Source: Bacteroides fluxus YIT 12057 | Lineage (GTDB): Bacteria; Bacteroidota; Bacteroidia; Bacteroidales; Bacteroidaceae | DNA: 55,025 nucleotides | Direction of reading: 5' to 3' | Assembly: GCF_000195635.1 (NCBI RefSeq) | Contig: NZ_GL882613.1 | Location: 1-55,025 of the forward strand | Part shown: positions 17,288-24,975 of the stretch, one piece after another | Layout of the letters: each line of letters begins with the position of its first letter | How positions within the stretch are numbered: the stretch's first letter is position 1 | The notes under the pieces: model-generated | Databases searched by the model: none | The model's input: the letters and a program-made list of their open reading frames with translations, nothing else | What the model was told of the DNA's origin: nothing | Program-made: the position numbers and the translations under genes

Positions 17288-18279
17288 GGTTGTTGTCTTT
17301 TAAAAATTGTATTATAGTTCTTTTGTTCTTTATAGGCCCTTCTTATCCGATGATAAATTTCCTTCATATCTTTAGTTCGCACTATGTCACTGTTATAATT
17401 ATAGAGAAATATCTTTCTCTTTTCCTTGTCGTATGCCATATAGTCGAAATAAGCAAGAAATTCGCATGTTAAAATTCCCAAATAGTCCACGGGGTTTCCG
17501 TTATTTACCAAATTATTATCCAACAACGCATAAGGTAGTGATAGATTCTGAATTTTCAAATCATCATAAATGAGCCATGTTCTAGCTTCGAAAGATATAT
17601 GACACATTCTAGCTGTATCATTCAGATATTTATTAAGTAAATCATCTGGCAAAACCAGTACAGTAGATAAATTATAATCTTGGACAGGATTAGTTAATGA
17701 ATACCCCGTATCAAACAAGAATCTCCGTTCTATGGAGTCACATAAAGTAATATGTACATAAGCAGTTCGATTTTCAAGCATCTCAATAGTAAAAGACGGT
17801 TCTGATTTTACGGGATAGTCCATCTTTTGAGTTGAGAGCCACAAACTATCTTTCTTCAGATCTACAAACCAGTTTAAATGCGACATGACATCCATTCCGA
17901 TAACACCATCCCCCTCTCTAAGATCAAGGGCAGGAGCATCCTTTTGATTAAGAAAAGTAAGATTACAAGGCATGAATGTATCTCCTATTTTTATCTCTGT
18001 TTTAATATTGTATATTATTCCTTTCCAATCACAATGATAGAAAGAAATACTTTTCATACAAGAGTCAGTCGGAAGGATGCCTGCTTCTTTTGCTTTGAAA
18101 TAATCAATAGCCGACATATCAGCTCCTGTATCTATTATAAAACTAAATGTATGCCCGTTTATTGTTACAGGACAATATAAACGAACGTCATTCTCAAACT
18201 TGCATACAGAAATAGGCTGAACTGTTGCCTCACTACAAGAAATAAATAGCAATACTGATAGTATATATTTAAAATACAT
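17284..18279 (-). CDS. Bilobal aspartic protease lipoprotein
   Basis: 331 residues with a lipobox (FISC, Cys15). Two aspartyl-protease motifs are visible: DTGA at 50-53 (FIIDTGAD) and DTGY at 190-193 (FLFDTGYS), each about 10 residues after a beta hairpin start, plus a VIGMD turn at 126-130. This is a retropepsin/pepsin-like arrangement with two lobes in one chain. The membrane-anchored location and operon position suggest it acts on the exported peptide or on envelope targets (inference). Before the IS insertion, its start codon would have been about 45 bp after the precursor stop. It overlaps the downstream lipoprotein gene by 4 bp. Confidence 0.82.
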   Translation of the reverse strand: MYFKYILSVLLFISCSEATVQPISVCKFENDVRLYCPVTINGHTFSFIIDTGADMSAIDYFKAKEAGILPTDSCMKSISFYHCDWKGIIYNIKTEIKIGDTFMPCNLTFLNQKDAPALDLREGDGVIGMDVMSHLNWFVDLKKDSLWLSTQKMDYPVKSEPSFTIEMLENRTAYVHITLCDSIERRFLFDTGYSLTNPVQDYNLSTVLVLPDDLLNKYLNDTARMCHISFEARTWLIYDDLKIQNLSLPYALLDNNLVNNGNPVDYLGILTCEFLAYFDYMAYDKEKRKIFLYNYNSDIVRTKDMKEIYHRIRRAYKEQKNYNTIFKRQQP

Positions 18280-18318
18280 GTACGTACTATGGGAGTTTTA
18301 ATAATTTAGATTTTGGAT

Positions 18319-19638
18319 CATTAGTGTCCCGTTAAAATCGGGACGAGTTAATAATTAATCAAACAATCCCGGAAAAAAGGGATTAAATTGTTCTTTGACG
18401 TCCTTGAAATTAGTCTTATTGAACAGATCTTATAAAGGTATTTTATCCGTCAATGAGATGCTGAGAATTTGTAAAATCTCATAAGTTGAACGGTTCAGCT
18501 GCATATCATGTTGGACAATAGCTACCAAACAATAGGTGATGATAGCAACACTTATCTGTATTCGAACTGCATTCTCAGTTGTACCCCAAAACCTCTTTAT
18601 CTTGAGGTGCTGTTTTAACCATTTGAAGAACAGTTCCACGAGCCATCTTTTTTTATAAAGATTGGCAACATCAAGTGCAGATATGTGTTTGGCATTCGTC
18701 AGGAAAGTGAATTCACGTTCATCCTCTTCATCATAGAAGCGGATGGCTCTGAATGATTCAGGATACTTCTTTTCAGAGGTGTACCCAATCAGTTTCACTT
18801 CCGTATCAGAAAGGATATTCTTCGGCATTCTACGCTTCCATTTACAGAACTTGCACTTTAGATTTTCGCCCTGACTACAAAGAAAGAACCTGTAAGGTGA
18901 ATCCGATAAAGTTCCTTAAACGAGTCATGCGCCCTGTCGAATATGTAATAGGCATTTGGTTCATAATTAATTGCAGACATTACAGTTGAATCATGTTTGG
19001 ATGCTGTCGTTACTGTATAAAAGGCAGGGACTTGTGCTTCTATGTCATAAAGGACATGAGCTTTAACTCTACCTTTCTTCTTACGGAATTTCGCCCAAGG
19101 GAATGTAGCCAGACATAAAGGAATCGTAGTGGAATCAAACGCATACTTTCTTCCTGGAATATCCAAGATATTAGTAGCTCGTTTTTCACATGCTTCCTTC
19201 ATCATGTAGAAAGCAAAGTCTTCGAAGATTCTGCAATCCCTATTCTGATTGGCTGATGCAAGCGTGGTTTTGGCAATGGGTTCACGACCCAACCCTAAAT
19301 GATAACGCTTTCCTTGATGAGCTTCCAAAGCTATAATCAAGTCACGAAGACTTTCACGATTACTGAGTTGACCGAACATCATTGCAAGTAACTGGTTCCA
19401 GCAAGTAAAATGCTTCACATAACGGTTGCCATCGTACTTACGAACATAGTTGTTAAACTGAGTTCTGTTCAAAAAAGTGGAAAGTTGAGAAAAAACGTAT
19501 TGATCTTGATTCATATGCAGCCATCGTTATAGCTGCAAAAATAGAATTTCAAATCCGTTTCATTTCAAAACGCCACTTAATCGACTATATTTCAATTATT
19601 TCAAAGAACTATTTATCCACTTTTACGGGACAGTAGTG
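18319..19638 (-). mobile_element. IS4-family-like insertion sequence, 1320 bp
   Basis: The ends are inverted repeats: CATTAGTGTCCCGT at the left and CACTACTGTCCCGT read inward from the right, with 12 of 14 positions identical. A 9-bp direct repeat ATTTTGGAT flanks the element at 18310-18318 and 19639-19647, as expected for a target duplication of this family. The element encodes one transposase with a frameshift. It landed 15 bp after the precursor stop, inside a tight operon, and read-through from the precursor and glycosyltransferase to the export genes is probably reduced. The exact duplication argues for a recent insertion. Confidence 0.9.
18430..19514 (-). pseudogene. IS4-type DDE transposase, frameshifted
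   Basis: Two open frames (218 residues from 19514, and 132 residues ending at 18430) join into one IS4-like transposase of about 360 residues. The DDE residues are visible: Asp in KYAFDSTTI, Asp in YIFDRAHDS, and Glu in the Y-R-E-K-type motif YKKRWLVELFFKWLK in the second frame. The first frame ends at TAA after RAKI. Adding one A to the short A-run near 18858-18865 restores a continuous reading (K-N-L-K-C-K). So it is either a one-base deletion that inactivates the enzyme or a base-call error; no convincing -1 slippery heptamer is present. Confidence 0.85.
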
Positions 19639-19653
19639 ATTTTGGATATATTT

Positions 19654-20053
19654 TTATTTGTATTGAGTAGGTTGAGGAATTGGCGTGGGTCCCATAAGTA
19701 TTTTTACTCCAAAAGCACCTCTAATGGTAATGGAGTCAGCTGTAAATTCTATAGTCCCTTCAGGTATTTTAATTGTACCGTTGTCGTATATTGGTGTACC
19801 TCCCGACATATCAGGATCTTTTGTCGGTACTTCAAATATATATTTTTTAATATTCTCCCAAGCCTCAATCACAGTATTTGCTTTTGATATTATTTCATAT
19901 ATACTTTTAATAAGACCACCATCAGTACCTCCTCCCACAATCTTAGCCATTTGCATACTCTGTAATGTTTCTTCAGCAAACAATTCGTTTACTTCATCAA
20001 AGTTCATGTTCAACTCTTCGCACAAACTCTGTTTTTTTCTGTAAATCTTTCAT
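19654..20053 (-). CDS. Double-glycine leader peptide precursor (possible frameshift in leader)
   Basis: The continuous frame from ATG at 20007 reads a leader MNFDEVNELF... ending in AKIVGGG, then a core of about 90 residues rich in Thr, Ile, Pro and Gly with no Cys. The GGG junction fits cleavage by the C39 peptidase encoded downstream. Upstream, an ATG at 20053 opens MKDLQKK and would continue into the same frame if the run of seven A (20032-20038, minus strand) had six. That would give a 42-residue leader and a gene spacing of only 31 bp from the glycosyltransferase. The start is therefore either 20007 with no defect, or 20053 with slippage or an indel. The product is likely glycosylated and exported (inference). 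Confidence 0.75.
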
Positions 20054-20084
20054 TTGAATAATAAATTTAAAGTTAATAATTAGT

Positions 20085-21058
20085 TTATTTACTAGTGCAT
20101 GAATGCTCTAAATCAATATTTCTCTGGACAAAATCATCTATCGGCCGTTTAGATATAGACCTCCAATACATTTTCTCCTCCTTGACAAAAGAATAATTCT
20201 TACGCAACAATTCATAGGCTTCTTCAAAAGCGGTGTGGCATTGTTTCTGTATATTAAGAAATAAGTTACGTTTTACCTTATATGGATAAAACAACTCGAC
20301 AATTAGTAATTTATTGTAAAATAATTCCTTAGATTGGACTTCATAAGGAAATGATGAACGATAAATATGCCCTGTCATCCAGTCTTTGACCAATAAACAT
20401 TTGCCGCCAATACTCCACACTTTAGTGCTTAGCAACTCTTCGTCACCCCCATAATACATTAATCCACTTAGACCATGAAGACGAAGCCAGAAGTCTTTAC
20501 TCCCCGCATAAGCAGCACCAAGGATACAAGCGATTTCGACACATGTATCATTATTGGCAGGCTGTGGATTTGTATAACACCAGCTTGTTTTGAAAAGTCC
20601 ATCGCTGCCCATTTCAATATAAGCACCATAACATGTACGATGCTCTAGACTGATAACATTTCCGCTACCACTTTCTCTAACTTTCTGGTTTGTCCGCATA
20701 AAATGCATTCGGGATGCCTCTGCAATAACTTTATAAGCCGTTCATCCCAACCGGATTCATAGAAACGCATATGTCCGTCGAGGAGTAGAAAATAGTCAGT
20801 AGAACACAGCCCAATACCCAAATCCCGCGAAGCGGCAACTCCCTTACGCTCTTCATTGAGAATATACAAACACTCTTCTTCTTTTGCTATCCTTTCATAA
20901 TCATAGCCATCGGTAGAGGCATCATTAATTAAAAGAATACAAGGATTACCCGTAGCGGTACTTTTTATTGAAAGCACTGTATTTCTTATTTCGTCTCCCT
21001 CATTAAGGAAGGGGATAATTATAGTCAATTGACTATTTTCAGATACTGCCTGCTGCAT
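20085..21058 (-). pseudogene. GT2/GalNAc-transferase-like glycosyltransferase, frameshifted
   Basis: Two overlapping frames form one enzyme of about 325 residues. The first part has the GT-A fold start (TIIIPFLNE, LLINDASTDG) and a DxH metal motif in LLLDGHM. The second part has MYYGGDEELLSTKVWSIGGKCLL ... TGHIYR, split here for length, which resembles the W-G-x-E-N/E and C-G-G/G-H-V-F-R signature of polypeptide GalNAc transferases. The frames meet between about 20645 and 20705, and a one-base loss would explain the break. The first reliable ATG is at 21058. Its location directly before the GG precursor suggests that the peptide is its acceptor. Similar glycosyltransferases are known next to peptide maturases in Bacteroidetes. 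Confidence 0.75.
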
Positions 21059-21252
21059 ATTCTCATTCTTTTTTGCACAGTAACAAGTCAAAGACTAATT
21101 ACAAGATTCATTTAAAATAGATCCATTTGCAGAAAGCTGTTCTAACAATCAGACCCGGTACATGTGTAATGCTCTGTATAATGAATACAACCCGGAACAA
21201 AGCACCCCTTATCGCGGAAGATACAATTTACATGTTTTAACAGTACAAGTAT

Positions 21253-21297
21253 CATGTGCAGGCATTTACTTGACTTGAATAATTCAACTGCACCATG
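21253..21297. promoter_or_regulatory. Dyad upstream of the peptide operon
   Basis: CATGTGCAG (21253-21261) is answered by CTGCACCATG (21288-21297). A perfect 13-bp palindrome TTGAATAATTCAA (21275-21287) abuts the right arm. The region lies between the divergent glycosyltransferase and rnpB starts and could hold an operator for either. On the minus strand TAGTCTTTG near 21093 is only a weak -7 candidate (three bases between TA and TTTG). No gene was seen in 21092-21356. Confidence 0.35.
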
Positions 21298-21316
21298 TAA
21301 GTGTGACACAAATTAA

Positions 21317-21349
21317 ATTCTTCATCCTTCATTCTTCATTCTTCATTAA
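21317..21349 (+). repeat. ATTCTTCATT tandem repeat before rnpB
   Basis: Three to four imperfect copies of ATTCTTC-AT in tandem, directly ahead of the rnpB -7 element. The same motif recurs at 30224-30254 ahead of glnS, and a degenerate inverted form occurs inside the rnpB 3' region (21702-21730). Confidence 0.7.
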
Positions 21350-21356
21350 TTTTCCC

Positions 21357-21364
21357 TATCTTTG
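21357..21364 (+). promoter_or_regulatory. rnpB promoter -7 element
   Basis: TATCTTTG matches TAnnTTTG 9-16 bp before the inferred 5' end of RNase P RNA. The surrounding CCCTATCTTTGCC is identical in front of glnS (30261-30273). Confidence 0.75.
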
Positions 21365-21372
21365 CCGCCCTA

Positions 21373-21776
21373 AAGCAGTTGGTCGGTCTGTCGCTTGCGC
21401 CTTGTGCGTATGAGGAAAGTCCGGGCAACATAGAGCATCCTACTTCCTAACAGAAAGCTGTCCGCGAGGGTAGAGTAACGCAGAAGAAAATAACCGCCAT
21501 AGCCTCCGGGTTACGGTAAGGGTGAGAAGGTGGGGTAAGAGCCCACCAGTCTTGTGGCGACACAAGGGCTGTGTGTCTTGGGAGTTGTAAGGTCATGTAA
21601 ACCGACGTTATGAGAGCTGCTCGCTCCATGTCGGAGGGTGGACCGCTAAAGCCTGTATGGTGACATGCGGCTCAGATAAATGACAGACGCCTTGATGAAC
21701 GAAAAATTAAGAATGAATAATGAAAAATTCTTCGTGAAACAAGGAACAGAACCCGGCTTACAGACCGACTGCTTTT
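21373..21776 (+). ncRNA. rnpB: RNase P RNA, class A
   Basis: Hallmarks are present in order: helix P1 5' strand AAGCAGTTGGTCGGTCTG, the universally conserved GAGGAAAGTCCGGGC (21411-21425), AGGGTGAGAAGGTGGGGTAAGAGC with its GGTAAGAGCCCACC block, and the 3' partner ACAGAACCCGGCTTACAGACC followed by CGACTGCTTTT, which closes P1. Each motif here is quoted in part. The length of about 400 nt fits bacterial type A. The segment 21702-21730 is an A/T-rich insertion that resembles the intergenic ATTCTTCATT repeat of this genome. The ribozyme matures tRNA 5' ends. The T-run after P1 probably terminates the transcript. Confidence 0.97.
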
Positions 21777-21799
21777 TTTAATTTCATAATTCGTATCCC

Positions 21800-23119
21800 A
21801 TGAACAAACGTATTGCCGCCCTTTGGAAATTCCTCACTTACGACATCTGGCGTATTACGGAAGATGAAGTTACCCGGACCACTTTCTCGGTTTACAATAT
21901 CATCAAAACCATTTATCTCTGTATCAACAGATTCACCAAAGACCGCATTGTCAACAAAGCTTCCGCATTGACATACAGCACACTGCTTGCCATTGTCCCT
22001 ATACTTGCCATCGTGTTTGCCATTGCACGCGGATTCGGGTTTGACAACCTGATGGAAAACCAGATAATCAGCGGCTTTGGTGGTCCGACGGAAACCACGA
22101 CGGTCATCCTTCAGTTTGTGAACTCTTATCTGTCACAAACCAAAAGCGGCATATTCATCGGCGTTGGCCTGGTGATGTTATTGTGGTCGGTGCTCAACCT
22201 GATCAATAATATGGAAATCACGTTCAACCGCATCTGGCAGGTAAAGAAAGCGCGCAGCATGTACCGCAAAATTACAGATTATTTTTCCATGCTTTTGCTG
22301 ATACCAATCCTGCTTGTCCTGTCGGGAGGTATTTCCATCTTCATGAGTACCATGCTGAAAAATGTGGAAGATTTTACCCTGCTGGCTCCTATCGGCAAAT
22401 TCCTGGTCAGACTCATACCGTTTGCATTGACATGGTTCATGTTTACGGGATTATATGTTTTCATGCCCAACACGAAAGTAAAACTTAAACATGCACTGAT
22501 ATCGGGTATCCTTGCAGGTACCGCACATCAGGCATTCCAGTTCCTATATATCAGCAGCCAGTTATGGGTATCCCGCTACAATGCCATTTACGGCAGTTTC
22601 GCCGCACTCCCCATGTTCTTGCTATGGCTGCAGATTTCCTGGACTATCTGTCTTTTCGGTGCCGAACTGACCTATGCCGGACAGAACATCAGAAACTTCA
22701 GTTTCGATAAAGACACGCGTAACATCAGCCGCCGTTACCGAGATTTCATTTCCATTCTCATCATGTCTCTCATAGCCAAGCGCTTTGAGAAGAACGATTC
22801 TCCTTATACGGCAGAGGAAATTTCAGAGGAATGCCAGATTCCTATCCGGCTGACTCAAAAGGCCCTTTACGAATTACAGGAAATCAACCTGCTGCATGAA
22901 GTAGTGACAGATGAAAAAAGCGAGGATATTGCCTACCAGCCGTCTATGGACATCAACAAACTGAATGTTGCCCTACTGCTGGACAGGCTGGACACACACG
23001 GCTCCGAGGATTTCAAGATTGACAAAGACAATGAATTCAGCGCCCAATGGAAAGCATTGTTGCAGGCACGGGAAGAATATTACGAAAATGCAAGCAAGGT
23101 GTTGCTCAAGGACTTATAA
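21800..23119 (+). CDS. YihY/BrkB-family inner membrane protein
   Basis: 439 residues. The central region (about 50-300) has six hydrophobic helices with the family's conserved features (KASALTYSTLLAIVPILA, near 52-70, and YGSFAALPMFLLWLQISW, near 265-285). The N- and C-termini are cytoplasmic; the C-terminal 130 residues contain a helix-turn-helix-like stretch (YTAEEISEECQIPIRLTQKAL) often seen in Bacteroidetes members. The family was once annotated as ribonuclease BN, which is wrong for this fold; its function is unknown. It starts 24 bp after rnpB and may share its transcript. Confidence 0.9.
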   Translation: MNKRIAALWKFLTYDIWRITEDEVTRTTFSVYNIIKTIYLCINRFTKDRIVNKASALTYSTLLAIVPILAIVFAIARGFGFDNLMENQIISGFGGPTETTTVILQFVNSYLSQTKSGIFIGVGLVMLLWSVLNLINNMEITFNRIWQVKKARSMYRKITDYFSMLLLIPILLVLSGGISIFMSTMLKNVEDFTLLAPIGKFLVRLIPFALTWFMFTGLYVFMPNTKVKLKHALISGILAGTAHQAFQFLYISSQLWVSRYNAIYGSFAALPMFLLWLQISWTICLFGAELTYAGQNIRNFSFDKDTRNISRRYRDFISILIMSLIAKRFEKNDSPYTAEEISEECQIPIRLTQKALYELQEINLLHEVVTDEKSEDIAYQPSMDINKLNVALLLDRLDTHGSEDFKIDKDNEFSAQWKALLQAREEYYENASKVLLKDL

Positions 23120-23188
23120 GAATGTGCAGAACGCTTGCAATGCTCTTCCAAGCATTATATAAACGCTCATGCACCCTTGATACCCCAA

Positions 23189-23731
23189 TCAATAATGATT
23201 ATAAGAAATCACTTTATCTTTCGGCTTCCGTGATTTTTTCCGCTTTTCCTTAGCAGGATAACCGACAATTATGTCAAGCAAAAGACGCTTGTTCGCAGGG
23301 ATTCCGGTAAGCCTTTTTATCTCCTTCTCATCAAACCAGCCCAAGATGCAGGAGCCTAATCCCTCACTCTCCGCAGCCAAAGTGATATGTGCGGCAACAA
23401 TGCCGATATCTATCAGCGGAAAATACTTATCCTTGATTTTAGCTCCCAGAAAAGAGGTGATGTTCATGGATTCTTCCACAACCAGAATGTGAACAGGAGC
23501 TTCTTTGGCAAACTTGTTCATCCCCAGTCCGGCAGCCGCCTTGCCCACCTTCGCCGCAAGTCCGGGATCCGTTACGACCACAAACTTCCACGGCTGCGCA
23601 TTACAGGCAGAAGGTGACAGGCATGCAGCTTCCAATATATGCTCCAGCTTCTCCGGTTCTACAACACGCCCCGTGTCATAGGCGCGGTCACTTTGGCGAG
23701 ATGCCGCCAACTGCAAAAAGTCCGTATTCAT
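23189..23731 (-). CDS. Nitroreductase-family flavoprotein
   Basis: 180 residues. The family signature is visible at the N-terminus (RQSDRAYDTGR, FMN phosphate contacts), mid-chain (CLSPSACNAQPWKFVVV) and near the C-terminus (GLGSCILGWFDEKEIKRL, VGYPAKEKRKKSRK). These proteins bind FMN as dimers and reduce nitro groups, quinones or enoates with NAD(P)H. The gene begins inside the ribE stop codon (TGATG overlap), so the flavin enzyme is translationally coupled to flavin synthesis. Confidence 0.9.
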   Translation of the reverse strand: MNTDFLQLAASRQSDRAYDTGRVVEPEKLEHILEAACLSPSACNAQPWKFVVVTDPGLAAKVGKAAAGLGMNKFAKEAPVHILVVEESMNITSFLGAKIKDKYFPLIDIGIVAAHITLAAESEGLGSCILGWFDEKEIKRLTGIPANKRLLLDIIVGYPAKEKRKKSRKPKDKVISYNHY

Positions 23732-24348
23732 CAGTTGGATGGTGATGCCTGACAGTTTGCCAAGCGGCTGATATACTTACCTATAATATCAAATTCCAGA
23801 TTGACGACACTGCCTACCTTGAATGTATGGAAATTGGTATGTTCAAAAGTATAAGGGATAATGGCCACCTGGAAAGTATTGTCCGTGGGGTTGCATACCG
23901 TCAGGCTGACACCATTCACAGTAACCGATCCCTTATCGACAGTGATATAGCCGCGCTTGGCCATTTCTTTGTCAAAAGCATACCGGAAGGTGAAATAATA
24001 GCTGCCTTCCGCGTCTTTGATATCAATGCATTCTGCAGTCTGATCCACATGACCCTGGACGATATGCCCGTCAAGACGGCCGTTCATCATCATGCTGCGT
24101 TCCACATTGACTTCATCCCCCACCTTCAGCAAACCGAGGTTCGAACGCTCCAGGGTCTCCTTCATGGCAGTAACCGTATAGGTATCATCCGTCATGCTGA
24201 CTACAGTAAGGCACACGCCATTATGAGATACACTCTGGTCTATCTTCAATTCATTAACGAACGAGCATTTGAAAGTGAAATGCACATTTTCCTGGTCCTT
24301 GACCATTGCCACCAATGTGGCGCATTCTTCTACTATTCCGGAAAACAT
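23731..24348 (-). CDS. ribE: Riboflavin synthase, alpha subunit
   Basis: 205 residues from ATG at 24348. The two tandem lumazine-binding halves are clear: MFSGIVEE...SVSHNGVCLTVV, then MNGRLDGHIVQGHVDQT and ITVDKGSVTVNGVSLTV. The enzyme dismutates two 6,7-dimethyl-8-ribityllumazine molecules to riboflavin. An open frame continues upstream to 24789, but the extra 147 residues carry an AraC-like remnant and contain the likely promoter (24389-24396), and riboflavin synthases begin at MFSGI. The short start is therefore chosen. It is coupled to the nitroreductase gene. Confidence 0.95.
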   Translation of the reverse strand: MFSGIVEECATLVAMVKDQENVHFTFKCSFVNELKIDQSVSHNGVCLTVVSMTDDTYTVTAMKETLERSNLGLLKVGDEVNVERSMMMNGRLDGHIVQGHVDQTAECIDIKDAEGSYYFTFRYAFDKEMAKRGYITVDKGSVTVNGVSLTVCNPTDNTFQVAIIPYTFEHTNFHTFKVGSVVNLEFDIIGKYISRLANCQASPSN

Positions 24349-24388
24349 ATAGGTCTTTACAATTTTACGGGTTACTATTTTCGGAAGG

Positions 24389-24396
24389 CAAAGATA
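24389..24396 (-). promoter_or_regulatory. ribE promoter -7 element
   Basis: Minus-strand TATCTTTG within CCTATCTTTGCC, 41-48 bp upstream of the ribE ATG. The same 12-mer precedes rnpB and glnS. Its position inside the upstream-extended open frame argues that the extension is not coding. No FMN riboswitch was recognised. Confidence 0.7.
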
Positions 24397-24414
24397 GGAA
24401 AAGGTTCTTATTAT

Positions 24415-24597
24415 ACCATGCGGTTTAAAATAAAATGAGAAAGTCGGCCGACTCATATTCAGTTCCGAAGCCAATTTCTTCACATTGAAATCCGCCTCAC
24501 ACATATTCTCCTCTATAATCTTCATTACCGCAGTGAGAAATGGATCTTCTACCTTTACCTTCTCTTCAATGCCGGATGCATCGGAATTACCGTCTTC
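24415..24597 (-). pseudogene. AraC-type HTH remnant (hybrid two-component regulator tail)
   Basis: The frame upstream of ribE encodes EDPFLTAVMKIIEENM...DFNVKKLASELNMSRPTF. This is the linker and first half of the C-terminal AraC/HTH_18 domain typical of Bacteroides hybrid two-component systems. It then runs into unrelated sequence where YRKIK-type residues are expected. The second HTH helix pair is missing, and there is no sensor or receiver domain upstream. It is a truncated fossil, in the same interval as a fimbrillin-like remnant. Confidence 0.7.
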
Positions 24598-24694
24598 GGG
24601 CGGTATCAGGATAGAATAACCCGGGTATCGTGGCATTGATGGAAGGAGATTATACGTACGCCATTCGTCCCGGTGAAAATCTCTATCCGCAGCC

Positions 24695-24757
24695 TGCGAA
24701 TATGTATTCAAAGGTTGCGGATATGTATTCAAAGACTGCGAATGTATATTCGCGCAC
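24695..24757 (-). repeat. 21-bp tandem repeat array
   Basis: Three units beginning TGCGRATATGTATTCA or a close variant start at 24695, 24716 and 24737, with 21-bp spacing. The third unit is itself nearly palindromic (GCGAATGTATATTCGC), so the array ends in an inverted copy like the arrays at both ends of the window. Read as protein it gives a spurious heptad repeat. A further pair of 20-bp-spaced units around CCGGCA lies at about 24873-24908. Confidence 0.65.
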
Positions 24758-24975
24758 TGTGAACAGAGTTTTATTATAACAAAGAACAACTTTACCTCTA
24801 ATGACGAGAAACTTTTCTCTTAATACCCCACCTGTTTTTTATTGACTCCTCACGCAGGGCGTATATATCTTTGCGCTGTCCGGCACATCTTCGCTACATC
24901 CGGCAAATACCTCCCTATTTCCAGAAAGTGAAAACACCCCCTATACATTGATTTCGCCACCGTAAATCATTCAAA

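Noticed and set aside
18850..18870. Programmed -1 frameshift in the transposase
   Set aside because: The A-run has only four bases and no X-XXY-YYZ heptamer is in frame, so a simple indel is more likely.
21447..21629. 60-residue open frame on the minus strand
   Set aside because: It lies wholly inside RNase P RNA.
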